Below, piece by piece: positions 46,546-57,110 of a DNA stretch of 64,000 nt (its first letter is position 1; the number at the start of each line of letters is the position of its first letter). The stretch spans positions 62,001-126,000 of the forward strand of contig JAENRP010000029.1 in assembly GCA_024741835.1 (NCBI GenBank), in the 5' to 3' direction. The notes beneath the pieces are model-generated. The model worked only from the letters and a program-made list of their open reading frames with translations. It made no database searches and had not been told where the DNA came from. The translations under genes were made by a program, and so were the position numbers. The DNA comes from Diplocarpon mali (lineage: Eukaryota > Ascomycota > Leotiomycetes > Helotiales > Drepanopezizaceae).

Positions 46546-48967
46546 TCTTGTTTAATGTGGACTTTGAGGTGGATTGTTGCCGGAAACCGATATGTAGAAT
46601 TAAAAACTGTCTGAGTGACCTTGAGGGATCTTGATGTGGGATGATAAACTATAGAGAGAAAAAGAACACTGGGAGGATAGGAGAGTACATCTATAGTCGG
46701 AATTTTCATCAGCATCTGGACTGAGAAGTGTTAGTCGAATCGGAAGTGGTTAGTCCCCGGGTAGAATTTTGATCTGACGTCGATGAAGTTCATGGACTAA
46801 CACAAATGAGGATAGGCACTTCTACTTATCTAGTTCCTATTATCGTTCGAAGGTACTGTGACGGAATTCTATGTGCTAGCTCATTTGGTGGCCAAAAATT
46901 TTCAGTTGCTTAGGCCTTTTGAGCGTCTTCGAAGAGAGGGCATAATATGATTGGCATACGTTACGATTCTACCCATTCGTCATAGCAAAATTCATCTCTT
47001 ACTCTCCGATGAGGATTCGACTAGGGAATTCTGAAGTATCTAGACGCGCTGACCTCTCTCTCGATCTTTGATAAGCATGCTTTAGTTTGACTTATATCAA
47101 CACTCGCGTCACTGCATCAATTGTCTAAAAGTAATCACGTCCCGATGTTAGTATCCACACGTGTCATTAGAGGTCGTAAATCTGACAGGAAAATTTATGA
47201 TGACGCTTCTCGCAGGAGACGAAGAGTAATTTTGAGCCTTGAGGAACTGCCAATCTCTAATTTGAAGTCACAATTCTCTGACATCCTCGATAACTGATTA
47301 TGAAAGAGCAGTCACCTGCCTTGTATCAGACTATTTCTAGAAATGGTATCTACTACTTTATGATTGAAATATCAAAAAATCTTAATCAAGAGGATGATTT
47401 ATAGATCTGAAATAAAGAATTCATGAACCTACTGAGTACAATCCATGGAAATAGCATTGAAACCTTTAGCAGAGAGTATTAAATTTCACAGGGAGTAATC
47501 TGGCCAATGAATCAATTCATTCAAGCCCAAATTCAACTTTGGGCTGATCCAAATACCCGATCAGAGTCCTGACATTGCCAATAACGAACGTCATAAAAAC
47601 AGCTAACTCAAATAGCCGAGATTCAAGCAAAAAGTGACATCTTAGCTCGTGGTCCCGTGGTCGGCTATTAACCCCTATCCATAAGCGAGCCGGCTCAGTG
47701 CTGTCCAACGAGATTGTACCGTTTTTTGATCCCGAGAGACAACGCCAAAAAAAAAACGTGAACATATACGTTACGTGACGCAAAGATTCGTCAGGAGAGA
47801 GCTTCAACTTGAGAAGCAGACCATGCCTCGCCCGGGCTTCTCAGGTTACACATGGCTCGCCTCGCACTTTCACAGGGGGAGTCAAAAGGCAGCACCTATT
47901 TTGAAGTTGAGGGAGTGAAAGACAGGAGGTTGAGACTGAGAGTAGGGAGTCATTAAATTCATGCCCCTTGTAATGGAGAATCTCCAGGCGCGGAGTACTA
48001 AGAAAGTGACTGAGGCGAATCATAACATTGCTTACACGTTCTCTGAATCTTTAGTAACAACAGGATTGCGAATCGAACGCCACGTCATCTTGTTTAGTGC
48101 GGGGGCAGCTGTTTTACGAGAATCGGCGGACTGACCTGGGTTTGGAAACGGTGCTGCTATTTGCAACGGCCGAGATGTCTACTTTCTTGATGTTCAAGCT
48201 TGCATGGTTCTTATTGATAGGAACTGTTAATATGCTGCTGTTCATTATACCCTAAGCATCTAAGTCTTCCGTCTCTGGTACTGAGGTGGGTGACCACGTT
48301 GATCTCAAAATGAGTCTATATATAACTTCCCACCTCTCCTACCATATAATATTCTGTTTACATCGTGACTATGTATCCTGGATACTTTACTGCATTTAAT
48401 TCCAGTCTCTGAATCGTCGCTTTGATGAAATTTAAAAGATTCTGATTTACAGATATCTCAAGTACCCAGGCATCGCCAGAATATCCATCTCAAATCGCCG
48501 TATTGAAGTGTTTTAAATGACCTAACTCCGACCCTCCTATTTATGATCCAACTCTAGTTGCAAACATTTGCACAACCACTAAGCCAATGTCACTGTCTTC
48601 TCTTCTCCGGCGACGTTCTTCATCCCAATCCAAAGCTCTCTTATCTCCTGAAAACTATCGTTAGGAGAAAAAAAAATCCTTTAACAAACCTATATCTTGT
48701 CAATCAAGTCCCTATCATCTTTAATTGATGTAAAAACATCATCTCCCCCACCCGACTTGAAAAGGGAAGACTATGTTTCACGCTCATATCGAACGCATAA
48801 GCCTATCTTTTATTGCTGATCTTCACACATCTTGCTTCCCCATCTCAGAAATTTATCGATACAGGGACGGTACCATGGCCAGTGACGCCTTTTCTAAGAG
48901 CACTGGTCAGAGTACCGCCGCAATGGAATCTCTCGGTCCGTACATGTACCATCGTACCCCACGTTCT
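46546..48967. other. AT-rich intergenic, nothing recognised
   Basis: About 2.4 kb with only short frames. The minus-strand frame at 47517-47807 has no domain or splice support. Confidence 0.45.
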
Positions 48968-49252
48968 CTACACTTCGGGGTTATCGATCGTAATATGTCT
49001 CCCGTGACGAAATACCGTGATTGTACCTTCAGGCCTGGCTTCCCGCGCGAAACCTTGCATGGCAAAATTCAAATCCATGAAATGGATAGCTTCATGCACA
49101 ACCAGGAGATCCACCGTTGCATTGTCTTCACGGCGCTTCTCACCTCTTTCCTGTGAGAATATCAACCTCTCTTTGGGCAATCTGAACTGGTTCATGAAGC
49201 GCTCTGAGGCAATGTTCATGAACTCGTCGTTCGGATCCGAAATGATGACCAT
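48968..49252 (-). pseudogene. Fragment of a class I SAM-dependent methyltransferase
   Basis: The minus-strand frame reads VIISDPNDEFMNIASERF, then LIFSQERGEK, ATVDLLVVHEAIHFMD, GFAREARPEGTITVF and HITIDNPEV before a stop. This matches the middle of fungal class I methyltransferases: acidic end of strand 2, then the VDLL..EA.H.MD strand 4 segment and the RPEGT motif after it. The glycine-rich SAM loop and the C-terminal third are missing. Upstream DNA (49,260-49,480) reads partly like further family sequence (YDPGVRDGG) but with stops. It is most likely a decayed gene. Confidence 0.55.
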
Positions 49253-49559
49253 GAAGCGAGATCCTGTGATGTTGTCCCTCGCTAAATTACAGCAATGTCA
49301 AGAATGTCGGTCTCCCTATTATCTGCTTAGACTAATACATGTAATCGTGCTACCCCGCCATCGCGAACGCCGGGATCATAGGCGATCCTGCGAAGAACGA
49401 ACACGAACAGAGCCCGGAGCCGTAGACCCACTCGGCAGGGATGGGAGCAAAAGGTACGTGAGCAGAACTGGATGAAAGCTAATGCAGGGTGCGAATGCGC
49501 TGTTCAGTGGTTTAGTGTTTAGACATTGTTATTACCACGCGCGCAAGATGTAGCTACTG

Positions 49560-50737
49560 CTACCAGTTTGCCCTCGACTTCAACTTCTCGTTTTGAATGA
49601 CCTCGATCCAGTAATCATCCGGATCAAGAATGAAGGCTACAGTCTTCATACGACCGTCGGTTAGTCTCTTTTTCCAGTTGACGCCCAGCTCTTCAAAACG
49701 CTTGCATGCCGCGTCGAGATCGTCGACTGAGACGCCTGTTCCCCGATGAGTACTTGCGACATCTGATGGGGCGAAAAGCTTACATATGTGCCCGAATCCT
49801 TGGGGCTTTTCGTTGCCGTTGTGGTACTTGAACTCCGCATCCTTCTCAGTTCCGTAGTTCCAAGTCAATTCCAGCAGACCCTCACGATCCGCGATAGGGT
49901 TGACGCCGTTGGCCGACGATGTGGGAACGGCCTTCTCTCCCGGGTAGCCGAGGAAGTAGAGGTTGAAGTTGGCGTCTTTGTTCTCGCTTGTTCGCAGTAG
50001 CGTCATACCAAATACCTGCTTGTAAAAGTTCAAAGATTTCTCGTGGTCCTTGATGCGGATCATAGTGTGGTTCTGTAGGCCGTCAGGAGAATGCAGTGCA
50101 ATGTGAGGCAATTTGTACCAACCATCCTGTATGTACCCAAGTCTGTAGTCTTGACACCTTCCGTCTTGTCAACCGGGTTCTGACCAATAATTTCGACCCA
50201 GTAACCATCTGGATCAAGTGCAAATGCAATGCTACGCATCCGGCCGTCCGTTAACTTCTTCTGGAATTTGTAGCCAGCATCCTCGATTCTCTGGCATGCA
50301 GCTTGAATGTGGTCGACGCTGATGCACGTATGTCCAAAGCCCTTGTTCGGCTCGCTGTTCCCAGTCGAGACCTTGTACTCGGGGTCATTCTCGGTGCCAT
50401 AATTGTGTGTCAACTCGATTAGGCCCTCGCGGTCACTGAAATGATTGCCATGGGACACAGCCTTGGGAGAATCGTAGCCGAGGAAATATAGATCGAATTT
50501 CGCTTCCGGTTGTTCGATCTTTCGAATCATCTTCATGCCCAGGAACTCGTAGAATTTAACTACCGAGCTGTTAGAAAAGCTTTGGCGGGGTAACAGCTCG
50601 GACTGTACCTGATTCCTTTGGGTCTTTCACCCGAATCCTAGGAAGATGTTAGCATGGCCGGGAGTACCGACAGTGATATGCCATTCACACATGGAGTGAT
50701 TGAACTTGTAGCTCTGCAGGTTCGTTGCGGCTGCCAT
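49560..50737 (-). CDS. GLO1: Lactoylglutathione lyase (glyoxalase I), two tandem domains
   Basis: Exons on the minus strand are 50737-50691, 50637-50609 (only 29 bases), 50559-50123, 50072-49784 and 49735-49560, giving 325 residues with all phases agreeing. It isomerises the hemithioacetal of methylglyoxal and glutathione to lactoylglutathione, in the cytosol. Two vicinal-oxygen-chelate repeats are visible. Repeat 1: NHSM-IRVKDPKES, FYEFLGMK, then LIELTHNYGTE, GFGHTCISVD and DPDGYWVEII. Repeat 2: NHTMIRIKDHEKS, FYKQVFGM, then LLELTWNYGTE, GFGHICVSVDDL and DPDDYWIEVI. Metal ligands expected from the family (His/Gln near each repeat start, Glu in ELT and EII/EVI) are present. The 325-residue double form is normal for ascomycetes. 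Confidence 0.93.
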
Positions 50738-51121
50738 GGTTGCGTATTGCCTACTAGCTATCCAGGTCCTCTAGCGTTAGCAACGCATTCGACTATTGGT
50801 CACAATGAAGCTGCACCAAAGCTTACCTGGATTGAAAATACTGCCTTGAGATAAGCTTGTCCGCAAACTTCTTGATAAGCTGCGTATGGGGGTCATGGAA
50901 GAGAAGAAGGGTTATTGGAGTTGTGAGAGTAATGTTTGAGAAGGGGATTGAAGCTTAGGCGGAAAGGAATCTAGAAGAGCTTTGCCCCACCTTCCAATGA
51001 CGTGGATTGCTGAATCCCGGTGGGAATAACTTCAAGCCGAGGCTGAAGAAATACAGAGAGTACAGAGAGCGAGGCAGGACTCCAACCCACCCTCCAAGCA
51101 ACGGAAGCAATAGCAACAAGC
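50738..51121. other. Spacer upstream of glyoxalase gene
   Basis: Holds the glyoxalase promoter. Nothing else recognised. Confidence 0.4.
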
Positions 51122-51694
51122 TCAACTGTAATGCCAGTTATCTTTGGTGGTGAGAACATTGATTCCTGCGCTTTCTTGGACGTGACTTTCCAGGCCAAGC
51201 TCCTCATTGACTACGTCTGCGGCTTGGGGCGCAGGTTCGTCGACAAACACTCCGTATCAAAGTATAGTATCATTCACCACATCCCACCCCAAGTATTGAT
51301 AAAGCAGAGCAATATACCAGAGGAGCAGAACTATGTGAGCTATCACCAAAAGTACGTTATCTCGCACAACTGTCAACTCGCCGAGGAAGAGAGACCTCGC
51401 AATGATCTCGAGAGCCCCGAGCCTATCGAGTGTGAAAAAAGAGAGGCATTCCCGTTCGACAGGTCGAGACACTTGAAACGACTCCATGCAAGTCTACGCA
51501 AGATCAGTGATGACGATAAACGCGAGGGCCACTGCGAAGTCTATCGTCTTGATGTGTTCGTCCCAGCGTCTCTGGAGATCCTGCTCTCTGTCCTCATCGA
51601 GCTTCGCCGTCCTGGGTCAATTCTCAGTAGGCTCAGAAACTCCGCCCAAGCCAAAAACCCCTCTGTTGTTGAGAACAGCTTCGAAAGCCTTGAA
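51122..51694 (-). pseudogene. Decayed gene for an unrecognised membrane protein
   Basis: One minus-strand frame of 191 codons reads as convincing protein throughout but is cut by three in-frame stops: TGA at 51617-51619, TAG at 51494-51496 and TGA at 51257-51259. Legible parts are FEAVLNNRGVFGLGGVSE, KLDEDREQDLQRRWDEHI, a hydrophobic FAVALAFIVI, then LLVIAHIVLLLWYIALLY (probable membrane helix), VDEPAPQAADVVNEELG and a natural-looking end NWHYS. No GT/AG introns of suitable phase remove the stops. I do not know the family. The antisense plus-strand frame (51131-51715) is open but looks like its shadow. Confidence 0.5.
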
Positions 51695-52554
51695 TCCAAG
51701 TCAATAAGGAGCTAGCGCTTTCTGCTAGAGCGCCACTACAAAAATGACCACGAATATGATCTAGCAGAATATCAGAAGACGCAGCTGGTAGAAATCAAGA
51801 TCACGTATACAAAATTTCAACACTTAGCTAAGTTTGTTCTAACCTTCTATGCTTATACCAGCCGAAGCTAGCTTGGCTAGGATGCTGATAGGATATCTGC
51901 CGCTGGCAAAGGAGTTGGATCTATACTTGATACACGCTGGAAATATCGTGATGAGAATCCTCCTCTTCCTTATCATGTTCGGCTTGCATTTCTTCCCAGG
52001 ATTCCTGGGCCTCGTCGGTATCCGCACGATGCTCGAGTTGGTTGGCCAGATATCCCTAATCGGCAGGACGGACAGCTGCGAAGACTCTGTAAGGATTGTG
52101 ATTGTGAATTTCGTAAGAATAGCCAGCTGCTGCGTGCAGATGTGCATTCAATCTCTCGACTCCGAGTCTAATACTGGCTTAAAGAATTCTGCTGGGCAGT
52201 GCTGCCGAGTTGTATCTTCGCGGAGGTGACCAGAGTGATGATGGCCTCAGCGCTGCATATGCTCTTCCAAGGCTTGAGCCATGGCCACAGAAGATTGCTG
52301 CGTCCCGTACCTATAAACTACCTAGGTCTCTTGCACATCTTGCCCTCTGCTCAAAAAACTCCCCCGCCTCCTCCTCATCTTCGCTTGAAGTTGCGCCATG
52401 CACATTTGATCGAGAGGAGAATCAATTGCAATCGACACAATTCCTAGATGCCATAGTACGGGCCACTATGCAGCAAAACCCTATCAATCTCCGCGCACCA
52501 GCTAACTGTCGCAGCATCTTTCCACCACTCCTCCTGCCATCACCCCAACCGCCA
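51695..52554. other. Possible further gene relics, and promoter of the LAMTOR2-like gene
   Basis: Coding-like fragments appear on the plus strand at about 51,715-52,150 (ERHYKNDHEYDLAEYQ, later RLCKDCDCEFRKN) but with stops (for example TAG within 51,860-51,880). I cannot connect them to a family. The last 250 bases are the likely leader of the gene at 52,555. Confidence 0.3.
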
Positions 52555-53271
52555 ATGGCGCAAACCATGCTCCTCAGCAAGCGCCTCACGGCTTTCCTCT
52601 CCCAGAATACCTCTCCGCAACTCCCGACCCTTCTGCTACTCTCCCCAACGGGCAAACTCCTTTCGAGCTCCTCACCCTCTCCAGCCTCGACCCTCCGCAC
52701 CCAAGCAACACTCGCCTGCTCCCTCTGGTCTCTCTACCAACCCACGGCATCCCTCCTGCCTCTAGCACTTCCTGAGAAACCCTCTTCATCTTCGCATAGC
52801 CAACGCGGCTCGGACGAGACACTGTCCAGCACAAGCACCGCGGCGGACAATGAGCTCAGCACAGTCACGATCCAGCTCACGAATGGGGTTATGGTAATAC
52901 GGGCTCTCAGCTGCGGATTACTGTTCGTTGCTATTGGCCCCTCGATATCGACGTCTGCAAGTCCGACTCCGCCTCCAAACACACTCCTGGCACAAGCACA
53001 TCTCAACAGCTTATCTCTATCGCGGCATACTTCTCCGCCGTCGTCGCCTCCCGCGCTGGCAGATCAAGAGCGCGAACCGGGGCCGGGGACGGGAAACCTA
53101 GGCCTGCTGGGAGTGAGCAGCGCGGCACCGAGTCAGAGCGATTCAGGGAGTATACGTAGTACGGGGACGCGGACGGGGAGTCTTGTGGGGGTTAAAAGGC
53201 AGGCGGTTGAGGTGGGAAAGTGGTTGGATGTGCAGCTTGAGGGATTTCGGCTGAGTTCTGCCGAGAGGTGA
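52555..53271 (+). CDS. Roadblock/LC7 protein resembling LAMTOR2 (Ragulator/EGO subunit)
   Basis: 238 residues from ATG at 52555, single exon. The same frame is open upstream with another ATG near 52,468. The N-terminus MLLSKRLTAFLSQNT, followed by LPTLLLLSPTGKLLS, and then a helix (ATLACSLWSLYQ), fits the first helix and beta hairpin of the roadblock fold in LAMTOR2. STVTIQLTNGVMVIRALSCG and LLFVAIG fit the central strands. After a Ser/Pro-rich insertion of about 75 residues, VKRQAVEVGKWLDVQLEGF fits the last helix. In the family, LAMTOR2 pairs with LAMTOR3 in a vacuolar scaffold that activates Rag GTPases and TORC1. The low-complexity insertion makes it twice the animal length. Assignment is by pattern only. 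Confidence 0.65.
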   Translation: MAQTMLLSKRLTAFLSQNTSPQLPTLLLLSPTGKLLSSSSPSPASTLRTQATLACSLWSLYQPTASLLPLALPEKPSSSSHSQRGSDETLSSTSTAADNELSTVTIQLTNGVMVIRALSCGLLFVAIGPSISTSASPTPPPNTLLAQAHLNSLSLSRHTSPPSSPPALADQEREPGPGTGNLGLLGVSSAAPSQSDSGSIRSTGTRTGSLVGVKRQAVEVGKWLDVQLEGFRLSSAER

Positions 53272-54020
53272 TGTTCGCTTCAATTTTGATAAACTTAGTA
53301 GGGTTACGTGTGTGTAAATCATGAAGACGGAGACGGAGGCGGGAGAAAGTTACGATGAGTTGGCGGAGTGGTAGACATGACGCAAAAGCGCTCGAAGATA
53401 ATGACGGCAGGACGACAAACGAGGTACTCTCGTCGTTGTCTATATTCTAGCATACCGCATGGTGCTTGAGGCAGGCGTCTTAAAGATACCAGGTAGTTTG
53501 AACACCGTTCAAGCACTCACAAAAACTAATGCGTAGCAGGTAACCTCTCTCGTCCTCTCTTGCTTGTTCAAGTTTTGAAACATTCGCAGACAATCTTCGG
53601 CACACGTCTTAAACATCGAGAGTCAATGCGGTTACTGGTCCGAGGACTCTCAGATACACCGAGAAACCCCGGCGACTACAGCTATATATGTATGTCTAAG
53701 ACGAGACGAGCACGGCCAAGACTACGGCTCTGTACATTGGGGCGAAGAACCTCAGAAAATCGACGGTTGTGTTCAGGAGCTACATCGGAATATGTTGTGA
53801 TTCTCACTCAAGCGAAGGTAGCATCGACATCCCCGATGTCTTTCCTCGCCTATCTGACTATATCCAAATAAAAGGAGTGGGGCATTTGGCAAGTCTCCAA
53901 TTCTAATTATAATTTTTAATCCGTTCTGAAGGATTTAAGCATTCACTACGGCAATATCAAAACAAATGACCCGTTTCCCATCATGCCCAGCAAACTCCCA
54001 CTATCCCATGCAATACACCA
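53272..54020. other. Convergent spacer between LAMTOR2-like and RNA-ligase genes
   Basis: About 750 bases between two stops. I checked 53,355-53,460 for a tRNA because of a GGCGGAGTGGTAGACATG string, but it does not fold into a cloverleaf. Nothing else seen. Confidence 0.4.
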
Positions 54021-55691
54021 CTACAACCAAGCACCAGCCCCCAGCCTCTTCCCATCTCCATACTCCCCCTTGACCAGCCCCCTCTCCTCTTCTAACAAAC
54101 ACTTCCCAAACCACTCTTCCGCCACCCACCGAACACACTCCTTAAGATACCCCTCATCAACACCACACTCCACCATGTGCAGCTTCTCCTCGGCCCAGAT
54201 GTCGTCGTGGATCCACTGGCAGAAGGCGTTTCTTGTGGCAGCGCTGTGGGTGAGTTGGTGTTCGAGCGAGAGGGCCTGGTAGCCTTGCACCAGGCGCGCG
54301 GAAGTCACTGTCGCGTGCGCAAAGAGGCGGGTTGCTGCGAGTTCTTAGTGGGTGCGGGCGGTGGAAGGATGAAGAAAGGATCAAGGGGTACGTACCGATT
54401 TTCTGGTCGGCGGGCGTGGAGTCCTGGAGGGCAGAGACGGGGTTGGGGAGGGCGCGGGTGTTGGTCACAGCGAACTAGGGAATCAGCACTCACGAGTCGC
54501 CAGATGTCTGGGTATCGTCAGGTGGGATGAAATTACCTCGGCGCCCTTGGTCTTGAACCAAAATCGGGGATCTTTTCCGAGCGGGTGCGCGGCTTTCCAC
54601 TTCGCGCATGTTAGACATAGCTCTGCTCTTGACAACAAAGGATGAGAGGGTATACATACAACGATACCCTCGCCCTTCCCCTCGACATTGAAGATAGCCG
54701 CGAAGGGGCATCTCGCAACAACTTCCATCGTCTGTGTCCACATCAGCCTGAATTTTCGACGTGTAACCCTGCCATGACCCAGGAACCCAGCAATAGAACA
54801 GAGAAAAGCAACGTACCGGCACCATCATCTCGTCCGCACACACATCCTCTTTCTTGGCCACATCTAGCGTCTGTCGGAAGAATCCACCTCTCGCAATGTG
54901 GAGGATCCCTGCTACGGGATCCTCAATATCTGCGAACAGCTGGTCGTCAACCCACGTTCTATTCACTGAGATAGAGATTATGACGAAATATTTCGCTGGG
55001 AGTGAGGCGAGAGCAACGTTTTTCTGGATTCCGCTTGGGTGTGTTAATTTTGGTCTGGCTTTTGAGGTAGGAAGAGGTTTGTTGCAAGGGTGGTTGGTGA
55101 GCAGAAGACGAGAAAATGAAACCTTACGGTCCAACCCACTCCCCAGCAATAACCACCTGTGCCTCCACAGGCGCGCAACCTCCTGTGTATATCTGCGCCC
55201 ATCTCGCCAAGATCACTTTCTTCAGAGACAGGATTCTCTGTTCCTGCTGAAACATGGCGACTGCGAAGTCAGTCTGATCGCTAGCCTCATCCAGCGCGCC
55301 TCGATTCCTGCTCTGCAATCTGATGGTGTTGTTGCTGTTGATCACGATATCCATGTGTGTACCATGCAACCTGGATCTAATCAGTTCAGATTCCACACCA
55401 GCTCGGACTCGAGAGAACTTGGACCTACTTGACAGTTCCCACGAATTCAATCTCTCTCGCCACATTCTCCCTCAGAATATTGATAGCGCGGTCCCGACCC
55501 GGCTTGCGATTGTCGACCCGGTACCGACTTTCGATATCCTTCACGTGCCCCGTGATCTTCGGGAAGATAGTTGTAGGCTTGTAGCCGATGGGAAGAGAGG
55601 TTATGAAGGAAGCTGGCACAGAAGTCGGGATCTTCTGAATGGGTAAGGCTCTATTTTTGCCTTTTCCTTTGGTCTTGGTACTGGAAGCCAT
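54021..55691 (-). CDS. RNA ligase-family nucleotidyltransferase, seven exons
   Basis: Exons on the minus strand are 55691-55429, 55370-55128, 55033-54817, 54731-54660, 54599-54537, 54474-54396 and 54334-54021, giving 416 residues with all six introns in phase. The covalent nucleotidyltransferase motifs are present in order. Motif I is KLHGTH with Lys88 as the expected AMP-accepting lysine (rebuilt across intron 1). A RLQSRNRG segment follows. A motif III-like GEWVGPGIQ is at 164-172, motif IV EGIV at 262-265, and motif V FKTKG with Lys281 and Lys283. GEWxGxGIQ is typical of the Rnl2-like/fungal RNA ligase domain rather than mRNA capping enzyme or DNA ligase. The N-terminus is Lys-rich (TKTKGKGKNR). 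Its biological substrate is unknown; RNA repair is a reasonable guess. Confidence 0.85.
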
Positions 55692-56244
55692 GGTATTGGT
55701 GGTGTGAGGAATGGGGAGGCTCTCGCCACGGGGGCGCTGAGACTGTCGTTGTTATTGGGCGTTTATAGAGGAATTTTCTATTTCAGTCTCTGATATCAGA
55801 GGGTGAGGATTGATTGGTAGAGATTATCAAAGTCTGCTGAAGTCTCTGTGAAGTATCAGCAGTCTTTGAGAATATAAGGTTAATAAGACTCAGTTGCCTG
55901 TTATTTAGGAAGTAGAAGACAAGGCGAGGTTATCAAATATCCGAAAGAACCTGGAAGTGAACCACAAATCTCAATTATAGCACTAGTGTTTAAGGCGGTG
56001 ATTTGAGTCAAAATAATGAGGTGAATAACTAGTGGTCAATGGTGAATGCAAAATTCTTAGCATTCAAGTTGACTTCTTATATAAACTTTGATGCTTGTGT
56101 GAGTTGCTTGCTGGCTCACTTGCAGAGACAATCTTATTTTTGGGCTTTCCTTGTAATAACTTCCCAATTTATTATCTCATTTTTCAAAAATGGAGTCTGG
56201 TGTATATTTATATGAAATCTATCATAGTAAACATAATTAAGGGC
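55692..56244. other. AT-rich promoter side of the RNA-ligase gene
   Basis: Includes a small imperfect repeat of AAGTCTCTG/AGTCTTTGA-type strings at 55,830-55,870. No gene seen. Confidence 0.4.
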
Positions 56245-56911
56245 TGTTCAAGTGCCAGTACAGGAGGCAAGAGGAGACAAGTTCATCTTCGGGATATTTC
56301 TATCAAAAGAAATGGAATAACCTTGCAATGTAGAGACCTGGGATTGGATGAATCACGTGACAAAGGTCACATGATAGGGCAGGGCCGACAGGAGGATAAA
56401 AGGGACCTCTTCTGTACATAGAGACAAGCGCGCAGCGCCATAAGTACGAATACACCCCTAACTTGGGACTTGTTCCCAACACCTTGCCTTGGAGAGCCCG
56501 CTTGTGGTGCTTCCTCCTCTTGTTTTTGGGTCTTCCCTTAGGCCTATTCTTGTGTTGTCTCCCCTCAGTTTTATAGCAAGTACTTGATTATTTGCTAATT
56601 ATCAGATTCTGGATAGAAAAACACTGCATACCTAGCAAGTATCTTGGTTGCCTTGGTAGTGAAAACTACTTATTTAGCGCTTAGTATACTATTCTTGTGA
56701 CTTTCAATCGTATAGTAATTAACTCTCAAGTTCAGCTGAGCAGATCAAGCCTTTCACTTGATTACAAAGATCTGCCAGGTTGAAAGAGAAATAGAAGTAT
56801 ATCAATAATCTGATGTTAAGTGAAATTGCTTAATGAGACTAGGTTGTGGCGACTAGGCCCTAGATTAGGTAAGCCCCAGGTCCTCTTGCTATCCTAATCC
56901 GACCTCTAACA
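56245..56911 (+). repeat. LTR-like dispersed repeat (copy A)
   Basis: Candidate limits run from TGTTCAAGTG to CCTCTAACA (TG...CA ends). A TATA-like ATAAAAGG lies at 56,396-56,403, with CACGTGAC/GGTCACATG just upstream, as in a U3 promoter. The central 250 bases (56,320-56,570) recur inverted at 63,030-63,280. Outer limits and LTR nature are inference, and I find no target duplication. Confidence 0.5.
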
Positions 56912-57110
56912 ATCCATCCTCAAAACCCTTCATCGTCGCCATTGACATCGCCATTAGAATCGCCATCGTACAGATGCTGGATCAGAGGCATTGATGCACG
57001 ATGAACATTGCTATTCTCACCGTTGTTCTCTGACTAACCATTGGTCTTCTAATCCCCCAAGGTTCCAGCATAGAAACCCCTCAATTCGTTAATTCCTACA
57101 AGATACCATT

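Noticed and set aside
51131..51715. 194-codon plus-strand frame
   Set aside because: Antisense of a more protein-like but stop-broken minus-strand frame. It has no recognisable domain itself.
53355..53460. Possible tRNA
   Set aside because: The GGCGGAGTGGTAG string resembles a D-arm region, but no acceptor or T-arm pairing can be found.
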